Source: Pollenia angustigena
Lineage: Eukaryota; Arthropoda; Insecta; Diptera; Polleniidae
Length of the DNA stretch: 64,000 nt
Assembly (NCBI GenBank): GCA_930367215.1
Contig: OV884059.1
Location: forward strand, 23,646,945 to 23,710,944
Direction of reading: 5' to 3'
The notes beneath the pieces are model-generated. The model made no database searches and was not told the origin of the DNA. It saw only the letters and a program-made list of their open reading frames with translations. Positions 23,801 to 33,299 of this stretch are shown here, piece after piece. The stretch's first letter is position 1. Every line of letters begins with the position of its first letter. A program made the translations under genes and the position numbers.

Positions 23801-26800
23801 GAAATGCGCATACACTGAAAGAAAAATGCTTCATATATTTAATGAATCATTTTCATAAAAAAAATTTCCTTGGGTAAATGAAAATTTTCATTGTCTAAAT
23901 GGAATTTCATAGTTATAATGAAATATTTTCGTAAAAATCGCTTCATTGGATTTCGTAATTACGTTAAAAATTTTCATTTGATATATGAAAACTTAAGTTT
24001 GTCCAAGTTAAACAAAAAATTTTAGTTGGGAACATAAAAAAACAATATACAAACATAACTTTATTCATAAATTAATACAAAATTATAGTTTCCTTAAAAA
24101 AATGTTTAATTGTTAATTAAAAAATGTAAGATTTAATAATTTCGTACATCTAATGTTACATGTATGTATGCCATTAAATTTATGAAATTTCAATAATTGC
24201 CTTCATAAATTTAAATTTTCATTATGACAATAAAAATGTCATTATAATAATGAAACAAAAACTTTCAATCCACTTTCAATCAACGTTGTTATTTTTATTA
24301 TTGACAATTTAATCTTATATTTACGCTATTAATTGAGTAAAAAACATAGTTTTTTTACCCAAAAACTACACTGCCCCAGTAGACTAGCTGGTAGTGAGCT
24401 AGTCTATCAGCACCGAGGTTGCGCGATCGAATCCCGCCAGAGACAGAAAAAAATAAAAGTAAAATAAAATAAAAAAAAAAAAATTTTTTTTTACTTTATT
24501 GAAAGTATTCATCCAATGAATAACATTTATAGATCTAATGTCATGTTTCATTAAATCCTTTTAATGAAACAGGTTTCATTGATCCAACGAAGCGCTGCAT
24601 AGGTTCCTTTATAATGCAATTTTTCATGGGATTAATGTCAAAATTCATTGGTATTGCGAAGAAAATTCTTTCAGTGTAGAGGCTAGCTTTCAGTGTATTT
24701 GTCACATATGAAAAATTAGGAATTTAGCACGGCATACGGATGTCGTATTAAAAATGGCTAAATTAACGGAAAAAATTGCTAAAAAAAATGGCTTAAAACA
24801 CATTAAAATTCAATAATTGAACAGAAATAATTCATTACAATAAAATTCAATGCCATTATCGATCATCTCATAGGAATCACTCGTGCCTATTCGTTTTAAA
24901 TAATCACGACAATATTTACCAAACCTTTTGAGTCAAAATCTACATAAAAAACAAATAGAAAAGTAAAGTCGGTCAAACCCAACTATATATTACCCTACAC
25001 CACATTAGAAATTTTATCAAATTATCTCCAAAAATTGCGACCTGTACTTTGCGCACAAGGTTTACATGGGCAGGCTGACAGCCAGCCAGAAGGGCATCGT
25101 TAATTGGACTCAGAAAGTGATTCTTATTCGATCGGTATACTGTACTTTAAGGTATTACGAACATCTACACAATTGCATATTACCCTCTCCACTGTTGTGG
25201 TTATTTATGGCAGCGTTTAAAAAACTGCAGCCAAAGTGGAAAAACTGTAATTTCTTCCACTTCATCCTGTCTGTTTTTAGAACGCGAGTGCAAAAGTGAC
25301 TCGTTTAACTAGTCACATTTAAGCTCGCGTTCTAAAAATATGCAGTTCATTTGTCTTTGACAAAAAAAAAAAAAAAACTGTTGCTTTTACTTCTGATTAA
25401 TTAAATGTGAACAATCGCTGTCAAACCAACTCGACAAGTTGTACACAAATTTTCGTTTTTTGTCCGACAGTTTTTGGTTTCGACTGCAGTTTTTTAAACC
25501 CTGGCTGTGGGTATAAATATTTTATTGTTATGGTAAAAACTATTTTCCTAATCGATAAAATCGAATTAGCGGTTGCTAAATGTAATCTAATTCTCAAATT
25601 ACTCTCAACGGTGTTTACTGGGCTAAACACCCTCTCTACTTAAGCATTTTACCATGAAAGTGAGAGCAATTTTATATCGGGTGATTTTTTAAGAGATATA
25701 GGAAAGTTTAAAAAAAAAAACACATATAATTCAGAAAAATGCATGAAATCTTTATTTGAATCGATAGTACGGTCCATATAATTTAATGTTTGAAGATTAT
25801 TTCATGCAAATGTTGACCGTGACTGCGCCTCAAATGGTCCATCCGCTTAGTCCAATTTTGGCATACTCTTTCCAACATTTCGGTCGGTATCTCATGAATA
25901 AATGCTTCAATGTTGTCTTCCAATGAGTCAATTGAAGCGGGCATGTGTGTATAGACATTAGCTTTAACATAGCCCCACAAAAAATAGTCTAAAAGCGTTA
26001 AATCGCACGATCTAGGCGGCCAATTGACCGGTCCCGAACGTGAAATAAAATGTTCACCGAACTCGCCTCTCAATAAGTCCATTGTTTAGCGTGCTGTGTG
26101 GCATGTGACACCGTCTTGTTGAAACCACATGTCATGCAAGTCAAGCTCTTGCATTTTGGGTAAAAAAAATTGGACATCATCTCACGTTGTTGAGTAACAG
26201 AGGCCCAATTAATGCAAACGGCGACGAATCGATAATTGATGGTCATCATTAACACTGGCCGATACAGCTGCGATATTTTCTTCACTTTGCACTTTACGTA
26301 AGCGTGTTGGTGGTTTAATGTCCAACAATGTAAATTTGGTGTGAAATTTAGTCACAATAGCCCGAATAGGCGCTTCAGTGGGTCGATTAAACTGACCATA
26401 AAATGGAAGAAGCGCGCGATGAACTTTCTTAACAGAGCACGCATTTTGATAATAAAATTCAATAATTTGCAAGCGTTGTTCGTTTGTAAGACGATTCATG
26501 GTTAAATAATAGACAAAACTGAAGATGTTTGACAGTGAAACAAAACACGAAACGTGCGGCAGCTGTTTAAACCAGTGTTGCCATAAAGATAATAGCTAAA
26601 AAATCATCCATTAGTAAATTCTGTGTTGATCCATTTTATAAATTAAATATTGGCATACTGTTCCTTTGTTTTGAAAGGAACATTTAAATTAAATGCGTTT
26701 AAATTGTTAAAAAGGTTTGTTTTACTTTTAAAAATTTCTATAAGAAAATAAAAGTTATTAATTTCAAAGAAAAAACGGCAAAATAATTTTATGGCTTAAC

Positions 26801-29800
26801 AAGTTGAAAAATGGCTAATGGCTAAATTCATTTTTTATTGGCTAACCCAGGTGAAAAATGGCTAAATTTAGCCACAAAATGGCTAAATTGGCAACACTGG
26901 TTGTACCTCTGTAATATTCGCAGTTAGAAAATCCCATAAAACTTTTAAATAAATAAATATAAATCGAAACAAAAAGCTTTGAAATAATCTCATTTAAGAA
27001 GTGTGTTATGATTTGCAGCCGACTGAAGTTTTCATAAATACAATTTGTTATTAAAGTTTTTTTTTTTTACTTTAGATTGTATCCTACTTTATTGCTCCCA
27101 AGAGGTTAATGCTGACTTTTATTACATGAGCTACATGTTACACTAAATACTTTTTTTGGAAAATCTACTTAAAAACAAATTAAAATATGTTTTAAATGTT
27201 TATCCATATAGGTATAGTCTCATATTTGTAAGTCTTGTTTGACAAGCAACAAACTAAATACTTATGTATATTGAAGAATGTTAGAAAAATATCAAGTTTT
27301 TCAAATGCTATTTAAAGATTTTCAAAAAAAAATTGAAGCATTTTATAAAACATACATATTAAGGCCCTTATGACACTACATTTTTATTCAATAATTGCTA
27401 TAGAATTGATAGAAAGAAACAGTAAATGCTAGAAAGAGCAAACTATAAAAAAATGTAAACAAAGTTTTTTAGTTTTTTTTCTCTTGTTATGGAATTGTTT
27501 CAGGAATGGCGTTGAGAATTTTTAAAATTGTACCAACAACCTTTTAAAATTTTACTTTTTTACCCTAATTGTAGGTACTAAAAGATTTTTTTTTTTGGTT
27601 GAAAAAAACACCACAAAAAGGTATTATAAATCTTAGTTTAAAAAGTATCAACAAAAAAGTACAATTAAAACAACTTAGCCATCCCTGTTCTGTTAATTTT
27701 ATTAAATGTTGCCAACTTTTTGTTTATGAGAAACCGAAAAACAAAAGGCGGTAAATCGCTGAATTTGCCCATAAACCGCTGATTCAGCAACACTTTTAAT
27801 ATTTCAAGCTTGAAATGTCAACTTTAAGTTGAACAATTTTACATTTTTTTTGACATAACTTCCTTTTTTATCGATAACTTTAGTAAAATATTTGACAGTT
27901 TGCCATTTATCTTAATACAGCTGAACCCTTCGCACTTGGTAAATTTTTCTATTACTTTATATTTGTACTGTTCACCAAAACTTGAACAATGCATTAAAAA
28001 TGTAGTGTCTGTCATAAGGGCTTAAGGTAATTCACGTCAAAAGTTGCACCTTGCGAAATAGCAAAAGTGCAAAAACATAACAACAACCAATTAAAAAATT
28101 AGTTGTATATAAATAATTGTCTATGTGGTTGTTGTTATGTTCTTGAACTTTTGCTTTTTCGCAAGGATGCAAGTTGTGAAGTGAATTATCTTATTATGAA
28201 ATAAAAATCGATTTATTTAAAATTAGAATTCCATACTTATATTAATTAAATTGGCCTTAAATCTAGTTTACGCATGCAGCACAAAATAAAATAAATTACA
28301 TCGGGTGATAGAAAATTGAAAAATAAGAAGAAAATCTAAAAATGGGAAAAGTCCCCCTGTAAACAAACAAAAAGAAATCGATTTAGTACTTTTTATATTA
28401 AACCATCGATATGTAAAGTAGACCCTCTTAAAATTTTTTTATTTTTGAAAATATTAGAAAATTTTTTAAAATTTTTTAAGCCGAACAATTTTGGAGTCGG
28501 AGTTTTTGTTGGTACTTTGACTGCAATAAAGGTACAAAAACCTCTACTACAACTTCGACCCCACAGCCCTGCTTTTTACTATGGATGAGATACTGATGTT
28601 TAAGCATCATTATTATTGTTTAAAGAAGTTTGATCAAACTTGTACTTGTTGGTAAGCTGTTTGAACGCTTTGGCATCATAAATGATGTGTGATGAGAAAT
28701 GTTCAATCTAGCATTAATTGGAAACTAAAGAGTTTTGAAAATGAGTTTAAGGACTTGCAGTTAATTAAAGGTAGAATTTTGGCGGACGTGTATAACAAGT
28801 TATTTTTTATTTCAACTTAACTTTAACCTACCCGGTAGGATGAACTGAACATGTCGTCATTTCATTATTGGTTGACCTACCGACTATTAAAAAAAATTGA
28901 CTTAGAAATGGGGTATACATATTTTATATACACCATTTTTGAACTCAATTCCTGTTTCCCGAAATTTTTAATAGTTTCTGAGAAATTAAGCATAAATTTT
29001 GCTGCATATCAACTATTTTAAAGTTATTTAAATATTGCTTTGCTCTACACGCCACTGTTTGGCGAAGGCTGCAACTTCCTCATACAAACACACAAAATAC
29101 AAAAAACTTTAAAGATGCGAAAGTCACATGCGCGAACGTATTGAAGAGTACCAATCGCTAGATTTGCTACAATTTTCTTTCGCATCGCCATAGAGAGTAG
29201 CCCCCCAGAAGTACATTTAGTATATTTTTTTGGCTTGTACCAAACGCCTTTTCAAGAAATTCAAAAATTTCAACGCCCGAAATTTCGAGAATTCGTTTTA
29301 GATACATTGCACGAACTTTTGGTCGTAAAAGACCCCTAGTGAAATTTGATGCAAAAAAAAAATTCGTAGAACATTTTAATCCTTAAAAGTGCCGTTTTAG
29401 TAGACTTTTGTGTAAGAGTTGGGAAAAAGGAAAAAAATGACCCCTTAAAATGAGAAAAGAATCGCCATACGATTCTACTGAAGACATCTGAAATTAGTTT
29501 TTAGCTCAGAAATACATTTAGTATATTTTTTTTGACTTATACCAAACGCCTTTTCAAAAAATTCAGAAACTTTAGGGGCCCATATTTCGGGAGCCCGAGC
29601 TAACCCTTTGGCAGATTTGCTCTACTAGTAGTCTACCTTCATTTCGCGTTGCAAGTGTTGAGGCTGGCGGCGATGACCCGAATTTTATTGCACAGTGTAA
29701 TCGCCCTTAAGTTAAGTCGAAATTGTGTTGGAACTTGTTTGCTGCTAGTAGAGTTTGAAAATTGAAACGGATTTACGGCAAATCTGTTAAGTTTTTTTTT

Positions 29801-32488
29801 ATTGTGTAGATTTATGTATCGAGCTCTTATAGCCAAAAAAAAAAGCTTAAGCGACATCATTTACAATTTTCGTTTTTTTTTTTAATAAATGACTTTATTG
29901 GCAACTAGGCTTGCCAACCGTACTTTATAATAAAGTCTTGTACTCTATACTTTATGAGAATAACAAAGTACGCGAAAATACTTTATTTCGTATGATTCGA
30001 TTTATCTAGAACTCAAAATAGATTCAGGTTATATTAGTCAGGTTTTATTAGTCATAAAATGACTAATAAGTTGATGTTTTTTAAATTGGCAGGACGATTT
30101 TTCGAAAAAAATAATCTGACAGCACTATTTTGTCACTTGTTTGTTATGTTTGAGTACAATAGCTGCCTATTTTTAAAACACGAGTGCAAAATTCTTTCAA
30201 ATTACTGCCTGCCATTCCTTAAGGGGGCTCCCATACAAAATGTTAAATACAGACTAGAAATATAATGAAGAAAACGTACCATAAAAGCCAAGAAGTGGCC
30301 TTAACAATTTCTGGAGACATAATTGCCCTTTATCACCACTTCTTAAGGGGGCTCCCATACAAATATTGCGTTTTATTAAATTTGTAAATTAATTAAAATT
30401 TTTCGATTTTTGTGTATTAAATCAAAAGTTTTTAACAGATTTTAATCGTTTATAGCTTGTTTTGTTTGAAGCAGTGTTCGAAAATAAACACTAAATATCG
30501 TTCTTTAATTTTCGGTTCGGTAGATTTGTGGAAAACACAAACGCTAATAGTGTTTGTGTAGAAATTCATTAAAAAAAATAACGTTTCCCTGTTTGTCATC
30601 TTTCGAACACAAAAATAATGCTGTTTTCATCATACTCAACCAATGATGAGAACATTAAATTCCGTTCGGTTTTTTTTGAAAATCCACGAACTTCAATGTG
30701 TTCGGTTCGGCTCGTTAATGTTCGTCGCTTTTTGCTGATAAAAAAAACCAAACATTTTTTACAAAAACAAAATACACACACGAAAAAAACATTATAGAAC
30801 ATTAAAATATAAATGTTTTTCTACAGTATCACTACAATTGTTCTGTTTTTTAACGATAGTTACGAACGGTATTAAGGTTTACACAAACACTAAACAAATA
30901 GATATCGTTCTTCGAACGCTAAATAATGTACTGTTTATTTTCGAACACTGGTTTGAAGCTTTGTTTTTTATATGTCTGGAATTTTTTATACATTTTTAAC
31001 AAACAAAAATTTCGAAATGTTGCAAATAATTATTTTTGTTGCCAAAAAAAAGTTATGTTTCTAAAACGACTGCGCAAGTTAGAAAAAAATTTAACGTTTT
31101 AAGGAAATTTTATTGCAGATTTTCGTTTTTTCTTTAGTTATTTCAATAAACTGAACCGTTTTTAACCGGTATTGGATTCAGCGTACCCAAATTGGGTGGG
31201 TAAAAGCGGCAGTTGCCCGGCTTGTCTCAAGAAAAAAGTGTAAAATTCTAGTACAGTGTAATTGTTTGATAAAACTGGTGAAAAAGCAGTAAAAAACGTT
31301 TTTAAATAAACCAATAAAAAGAAATTAATTGTACTTTATATTTATACTGTGTACTTTTTTTTCTTAACCTTTAATAATCAATGTACTTTAATTGCAACAA
31401 AAAAAGTTGGGAACCCTATTGGCAACATCTCCTAAAATGTCAGGTACCGTTACGATTTTATAGCAAAAACATTTTTATCTTAAGCGTCAACCTTCATACA
31501 AAATTTTTAAGGAATAAAAAATAAAAAAAACCCTTCTCCTGTAAAATTTTGTTTTTGTCGCTTAAGCTTTTTTTTTTGCGGTAAAGACTCGATATTCTGT
31601 GTACTTTATAATGTTCTGCTCTGTCATTTAATTTTAATGTTATGGCCAAGGTTAATAAAATTTTCTATAATAAAAAAAACATAATTAATTGCTTTAAAAT
31701 GTTCTTAAGTGATGATTGAAAATCACAGGTTAACGATAATTGAAGTTTTTTTTCTTTTTTGCTCAATTACTTTACACTTAAATTGAAATTCACATTTAAA
31801 CGATGTCTGATGATGATTATTATTATTAACTTGCCAAGGTTTTCCTAACACTAATTCAATATATATGTAAACTCGTCAAATAAAAACCTACCTGAAAACA
31901 CCCACACCAACCGCGTCTGCCTCTAAACGCTGGCATTTTCTTTTGCTGCTGATGTCTATAGAACTTTTGCAATGGTGTCTCACGTATGTGTTCACTTTTT
32001 GCGTTGCCTGCGTCTTTGCCACCAAATTGATAACCGAATGTATAACCTAAAATATTATTGGCATAAAAGGAATTTGAAACGCCACCACCACCATCATCTT
32101 TTTGCAACGATTGTGGATCGTTGGGATCGCTGGCGCCGGTATTATGCTGTTGCCAGTAGCGTTGTAAACTGTGTAGACAATTAAGTTCCGGTAGACGAGA
32201 TTTTAATTGACTAAAGTCAAAACGCTGGTGAAAGGATGTAGATGAAGTATCGCTGGTAGCACTATTCGCACTTGCATTAAGAGGGAGATGACGGGAATTG
32301 TTGTTGTTATTTGTTGTGGTGGTATGAAGGCTGTTGTTTATGTGGTTTATTTGTTGTTGGGTCTGCTGCTGTTGCAGACTGGCCGGTTTCTGTAGCGTAC
32401 TATCCGGTGTGGTCTGCAGTGAGTCGTTGTTGTTACTTAAAGTATCAGGTTCATTAGTACAGCTGCTGATAGGACACGATTGTAAAGT
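13990..32488 (-). CDS. Daam: Formin DAAM (Dishevelled-associated activator of morphogenesis), ten coding exons
   Basis: DAAM nucleates and elongates unbranched actin filaments downstream of Rho GTPases, in planar polarity, tracheal cuticle, muscle and axons of flies. Coding exons, in transcript order: 32488-31892, 18298-17750, 17689-17270, 17207-17030, 16965-16291, 16221-16016, 15651-15506, 15297-15136, 15077-14914, 14846-13990; every junction is GT-AG and in phase. From the ATG at 31936 the protein is 1133 aa: GBD/FH3 (about 16-400), coiled coil (about 450-560), FH1 with proline runs of 7, 6, 6 and 5 (about 575-622), FH2 from FNWSKLPD (about 640) through [17 protein letters not shown] (849 onward), and [16 protein letters not shown] plus KRSRKTR (about 1081-1107). 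No break or missing hallmark. The first exon is open beyond the ATG, implying a longer isoform. Confidence 0.96.
14914..15077 (-). CDS. Daam: Daam exon: FH2 core
   Basis: [20 protein letters not shown] to [14 protein letters not shown]; the last base starts the Gly of the GNYMN signature in the final exon. Confidence 0.95.
15136..15297 (-). CDS. Daam: Daam exon: FH2 middle
   Basis: [20 protein letters not shown] to ADRFLYEIS. Acceptor CCTTAG; donor AAA|GTGAGT; both junctions restore Lys codons. Confidence 0.94.
15356..15472. repeat. Hairpin MITE in a Daam intron
   Basis: GTTGTCGTT...ACGACAGAGTCGTTTTTTGT on the left pairs with ACAAAAAACGACACTGTC...ACAACGAC on the right, within the intron between the exons ending at 15297 and 15506. 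Confidence 0.6.
15506..15651 (-). CDS. Daam: Daam exon: FH2 knob
   Basis: [20 protein letters not shown], then [20 protein letters not shown], the actin-binding knob of FH2. Ends mid-Lys codon (AA|A). Confidence 0.95.
15782..15893. mobile_element. Palindromic MITE in a Daam intron, 112 bp
   Basis: TTGGCGAATTTTAAATACGC ... GCGTATTTTAAATTCGCCAA; the arms pair for nearly the whole length, including GATTGTTTGGTAATAGATTA against TAATCTACTACCAAACAGTC. Sits in the intron 15652-16015. Confidence 0.85.
16016..16221 (-). CDS. Daam: Daam exon: FH2 lasso
   Basis: [20 protein letters not shown] and [20 protein letters not shown] are the FH2 lasso and linker that tether the formin dimer. Ends KNGVA at a phase-0 donor GTAAGT. 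Confidence 0.95.
16222..16290 (-). other. 69-bp Daam intron without stop codons, retainable in frame
   Basis: GTATAT...AATAG intron between FH1 and FH2. Its length is divisible by three and it has no in-frame stop, so failing to splice it would add 23 residues ([20 protein letters not shown]...) rather than truncate the protein. Confidence 0.75.
16291..16965 (-). CDS. Daam: Daam exon: dimerisation, coiled coil and FH1
   Basis: Encodes [19 protein letters not shown], a long heptad-rich coiled coil ([39 protein letters not shown]) and the FH1 segment with four proline runs separated by MKII, MMAA and CPG. FH1 recruits profilin-actin. The antisense poly-Gly frame at 16308-16523 is a shadow. Confidence 0.95.
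17030..17207 (-). CDS. Daam: Daam exon: end of FH3
   Basis: [18 protein letters not shown] to LLLP; ends with one base that completes a Tyr codon with the next exon ([15 protein letters not shown]). Donor T|GTGAGT. Confidence 0.94.
17270..17689 (-). CDS. Daam: Daam exon: FH3 / diaphanous-inhibitory core
   Basis: 140 codons, [14 protein letters not shown] to [27 protein letters not shown] and [14 protein letters not shown] are hallmark DID sequences that bind the C-terminal DAD in the closed, autoinhibited state. Confidence 0.95.
17750..18298 (-). CDS. Daam: Daam exon: GTPase-binding / start of FH3
   Basis: 183 codons from [12 protein letters not shown] to CIKALMNNS. Contains [20 protein letters not shown] and [10 protein letters not shown], the DAAM-type GTPase-binding region, and the first armadillo-like helices. 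Acceptor TTGCAG, donor TCC|GTAAGT. Confidence 0.95.
19330..19870 (-). pseudogene. Non-LTR retrotransposon reverse transcriptase C-terminus, interrupted
   Basis: On the minus strand, about 19800-19870 reads [15 protein letters not shown] and about 19340-19545 reads [15 protein letters not shown], then [15 protein letters not shown]. These are the conserved end of insect RTE/CR1-like ORF2 proteins. The two parts are separated by about 240 bp that include a 110-bp segment shared with 41425-41525, apparently a later insertion. Confidence 0.6.
19600..19710 (+). repeat. 110-bp dispersed repeat, copy 1
   Basis: ACCGACGATGCTGGATGGAA ... GACGGCGAATATTACGTCCA ... GTGAATTCG; a second copy with the same order is at about 41445-41525. 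Its right end resembles the GAATTCGCC tip of the hAT family at 1672. Confidence 0.65.
19880..20310. repeat. Tandemly arranged dispersed repeat (left flank of the Tc1 insertion)
   Basis: Repeated motifs TTATCACCA, CCTAAGAGT/CCTAGGAGT, GGCTCCCATACAAA and GAAGAAAAAATCCCA occur two to three times here and continue after the Tc1 element at 22145-22260; a further copy is at 30190-30420. Confidence 0.55.
20312..22144. mobile_element. Tc1-like element rearranged into a fold-back structure
   Basis: TIRs CAGTATCGGCCAAAACCTAA and its near-inverse, flanked by TA (20310-20311, 22145-22146). The centre (about 20850-21355, +) encodes a broken Tc1 transposase: [18 protein letters not shown], then [10 protein letters not shown] (first catalytic D) and [15 protein letters not shown]. 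The C-terminal third ([15 protein letters not shown] ... [15 protein letters not shown]) occurs twice, in opposite orientations: 21491-21727 (+) and 20567-20803 (-). Left and right arms are therefore long inverted repeats, and the true C-terminus is separated from the core. The right arm also has a 163-bp tandem duplication (units starting 21783 and 21946). Inactive as it stands. Confidence 0.85.
22260..23130. other. Intronic AT-rich DNA, nothing recognised
   Basis: Recurrent TTTGACTTAA(C/T)TGCAC words (about 22318-22520) suggest a degenerate repeat; no coding signal. Confidence 0.3.
23137..23290 (-). mobile_element. tRNA-derived SINE-like unit with poly-A tail
   Basis: On the minus strand: CCCCGGTAGGCTAGCTGGTA, then a B-box GGTTCGATTCC inside a perfect T-arm (GCGGG-TTCGATT-CCCGT, 23217-23233), then a GC-rich body and a run of A (23137-23152 region). 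The A-box region TAGCTGGTAGTGAG forms a 10-bp hairpin (23248-23257 with 23265-23274) instead of a normal D-arm, and an outer CCGGGG/CCCCGG stem encloses it. Not a functional tRNA; reads as a Pol III-type SINE. Confidence 0.6.
23813..24676. mobile_element. TA-target MITE, 864 bp (CACTGAAA family, copy 2) with SINE-like insert
   Basis: CACTGAAAGAAA... / ...TTTCTTTCAGTG-type inverted ends, flanked by TA (23811-23812, 24677-24678). The flanks CTGGCCTTAGCAACCAGTGA and GAGGCTAGCTTT match the uninterrupted site at 8349-8380. A tRNA-like unit with an A-rich tail lies inside (24372-24490). Confidence 0.9.
24372..24490 (+). mobile_element. tRNA-derived SINE-like unit, copy 2
   Basis: TAGACTAGCT GGTAGTG AGCTAGTCTA hairpin (24380-24406), B-box-like GCGCGATCGAATCCCGC (24420-24436), then AGAGACAG and an A-rich tail with AAAATAAAAT repeats. 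Same layout as the minus-strand unit at 23137-23290. Confidence 0.6.
24955..25240 (-). mobile_element. mini-me-like fragment
   Basis: Shares the AAAATTGCGACCTGTACTTT and GCGCACAAGGTTTACATGG core with 11041-11085 and, in inverse, 42185-42225. Confidence 0.45.
25208..25508. mobile_element. MITE with nested hairpin (GCAGCGTTTA family, copy 1)
   Basis: Ends GGCAGCGTTTAAAAAACTGC and GCAGTTTTTTAAACCCTGGC. A nested palindrome TTTTTAGAACGCGAG ... CTCGCGTTCTAAAAA lies at 25273-25339. A second copy without the nested palindrome is at 61204-61419. Confidence 0.65.
25677..26611 (-). pseudogene. Internally deleted DD41D (rosa-type) mariner
   Basis: TIR core GGGTGATTTTTTA at the left and its near-inverse at the right, TA on both sides. 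Minus-strand coding remains: N-terminal helix-turn-helix ([20 protein letters not shown], 26499 leftward) and C-terminal catalytic part ([31 protein letters not shown]). From the D of QQD to the D of LLDYF there are 41 residues, matching the DD41D signature. The segment between DNA-binding and first catalytic D is deleted and a stop interrupts TAR*TMD, so it is inactive. Confidence 0.88.
26620..27358. other. Intronic spacer, nothing recognised
   Basis: AT-rich; TGGCTAAAT words recur at 26815-26890, otherwise featureless. Confidence 0.3.
27364..28021. mobile_element. Non-autonomous TIR element with TTAA(G) flanks
   Basis: GCCCTTATGACACTACATTT on the left and AAATGTAGTGTCTGTCATAA plus GGGC on the right, each outside end abutting TTAAG. 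TTAA targets and CCC-rich tips suggest a piggyBac-type MITE; inference only. Confidence 0.55.
28023..28192. mobile_element. Palindromic MITE (AAGGGTATTCACGTCAC family, diverged copy)
   Basis: GGTAATTCACGTCAAAAGTT ... AAGTTGTGAAGTGAATTATC, with CAAAAGTGCAAAAACATAAC / TTATGTTCTTGAACTTTTGC arms; same order as 58293-58440. Confidence 0.7.
28820..29095. repeat. Dispersed repeat, copy 1
   Basis: GGTTGACCTACCGACTATTA, CATATCAACTATTTTAAAG and CGCCACTGTTTGGC occur in the same order at 51485-51715. Unclassified. Confidence 0.6.
29200..29760. repeat. Inverted copy of the 7.2-8.3 kb repeat
   Basis: Contains, in inverse, the ACTAGGGGTCTTTTAAGACC and GATGTCTTCAGTAGAAT markers and ends with the inverse of GGGCCATCGCCGCCAGCCTC. 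Confidence 0.65.
30472..30950. mobile_element. hAT-type MITE copy 2 (CAGTGTTCG family), 8-bp TSD
   Basis: Same termini as 3751-4216; flanked by perfect GTTTGAAG octamers at 30464-30471 and 30951-30958. It differs by a short internal insertion near 30795-30850 and a deletion near the right end. Confidence 0.93.
31892..32488 (-). CDS. Daam: Daam exon with short-isoform start and open upstream extension
   Basis: 199 codons, all open, from an acceptor (ATTTTAG) to a donor CAG|GTAGGT. The last 15 codons, [15 protein letters not shown] (ATG at 31936-31934), are the conserved DAAM N-terminus and join [12 protein letters not shown] of the next exon. The 184 codons upstream are low-complexity, rich in Q, N, T and S, with a more ordered patch [20 protein letters not shown] and later [16 protein letters not shown]. 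They have no in-frame stop or suitable initiator, so they are probably coding in a long isoform whose earlier exon lies to the right. Drosophila is known to have short and long DAAM isoforms differing at the N-terminus. Confidence 0.85.
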
Positions 32489-33295
32489 CTAAAATAGATT
32501 TCAAGAAAAAAGAAAATGGTTTCATTATTAATTAGTTAAAGGCAGTTTCAAATTTACTTTAAACGTTAAGAAATTATGAATTTTTTCAAATTTTATTTGA
32601 ATAAATATTTCGCTGTCTTGCTAAATGTTTTTTTGTTTTTATTTAAGAAACACATGTTATTTTTTTTTATTTTTGTTTTTTTCCCCAAAAGTTTTTGAAA
32701 GGTGTTGTTTTGGTTTTTGTTGCTAAATTTATAACAATTTTTGCTTAAAAAAAGATTTTATTTGTTTGATAGTGTTTGCTAGTTGCAACAGTTAACTTTT
32801 GTTGCCTGTTCATTTGGCAAGCGTGCTTTAAGGCAATTAACCCCTTGTATTCGAAAACTATGAACAAAATGTTAATGTTTCGTTTTTAGTAGAGAACTTC
32901 AAAAAATGTTTAACAAAATTCAGGGAATTGTCTTGAAATTCAGGGAATATTCGAACCAGAATAATTGCCTCCAATTTGAAAGCCTTCTTGTTGCGTTACG
33001 GCCCTATGCTCCTTATAGGATCAACAGCAATTACTATTGTTGCGCTACTGATTTCGGTTTGTGTACCTTCTATGTTGCCAGACTTTTTGGAAATTGAAAT
33101 TCTTATTCTGTTTCAGAGTCTGTTTGACGTAACTCTGCAACACTATTCGTATTTTCTTTTGGCGTCTCTTCGAAAACACGTTCACGTTCAAAAGTTACGT
33201 TTTTTTTACAAGCCGCGAGCTACAATTTGACGTTTAACTTTAATTTAAATATAAAACTGTAAAAAAAATATAAACGAAACATCCAATTATTGCTT
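32489..33295. other. DNA 5' of the recognised Daam exon
   Basis: If the long isoform is real this is intron. No further exon was recognised; short frames (32906-33230) show no domain. Confidence 0.35.
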
Positions 33296-33299
33296 GGTC

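Larger units (their letters stand above)
18299..31891 (-). other. First large intron of Daam (13.6 kb)
   Basis: Bounded by the CAG|GTAGGT donor and TTGCAG acceptor of the two Daam exons it separates. Contains the RTE-like LINE remnant, fold-back Tc1, SINEs, MITEs and a mariner listed separately. A long A run lies at 18440-18472. No nested host gene was seen. Confidence 0.85.

Noticed and set aside
26571..26898. hAT element between CCAGTGTTGCC and GGCAACACTGG
   Set aside because: The inverted words exist, but no 8-bp duplication flanks them and the left word is part of the mariner end.
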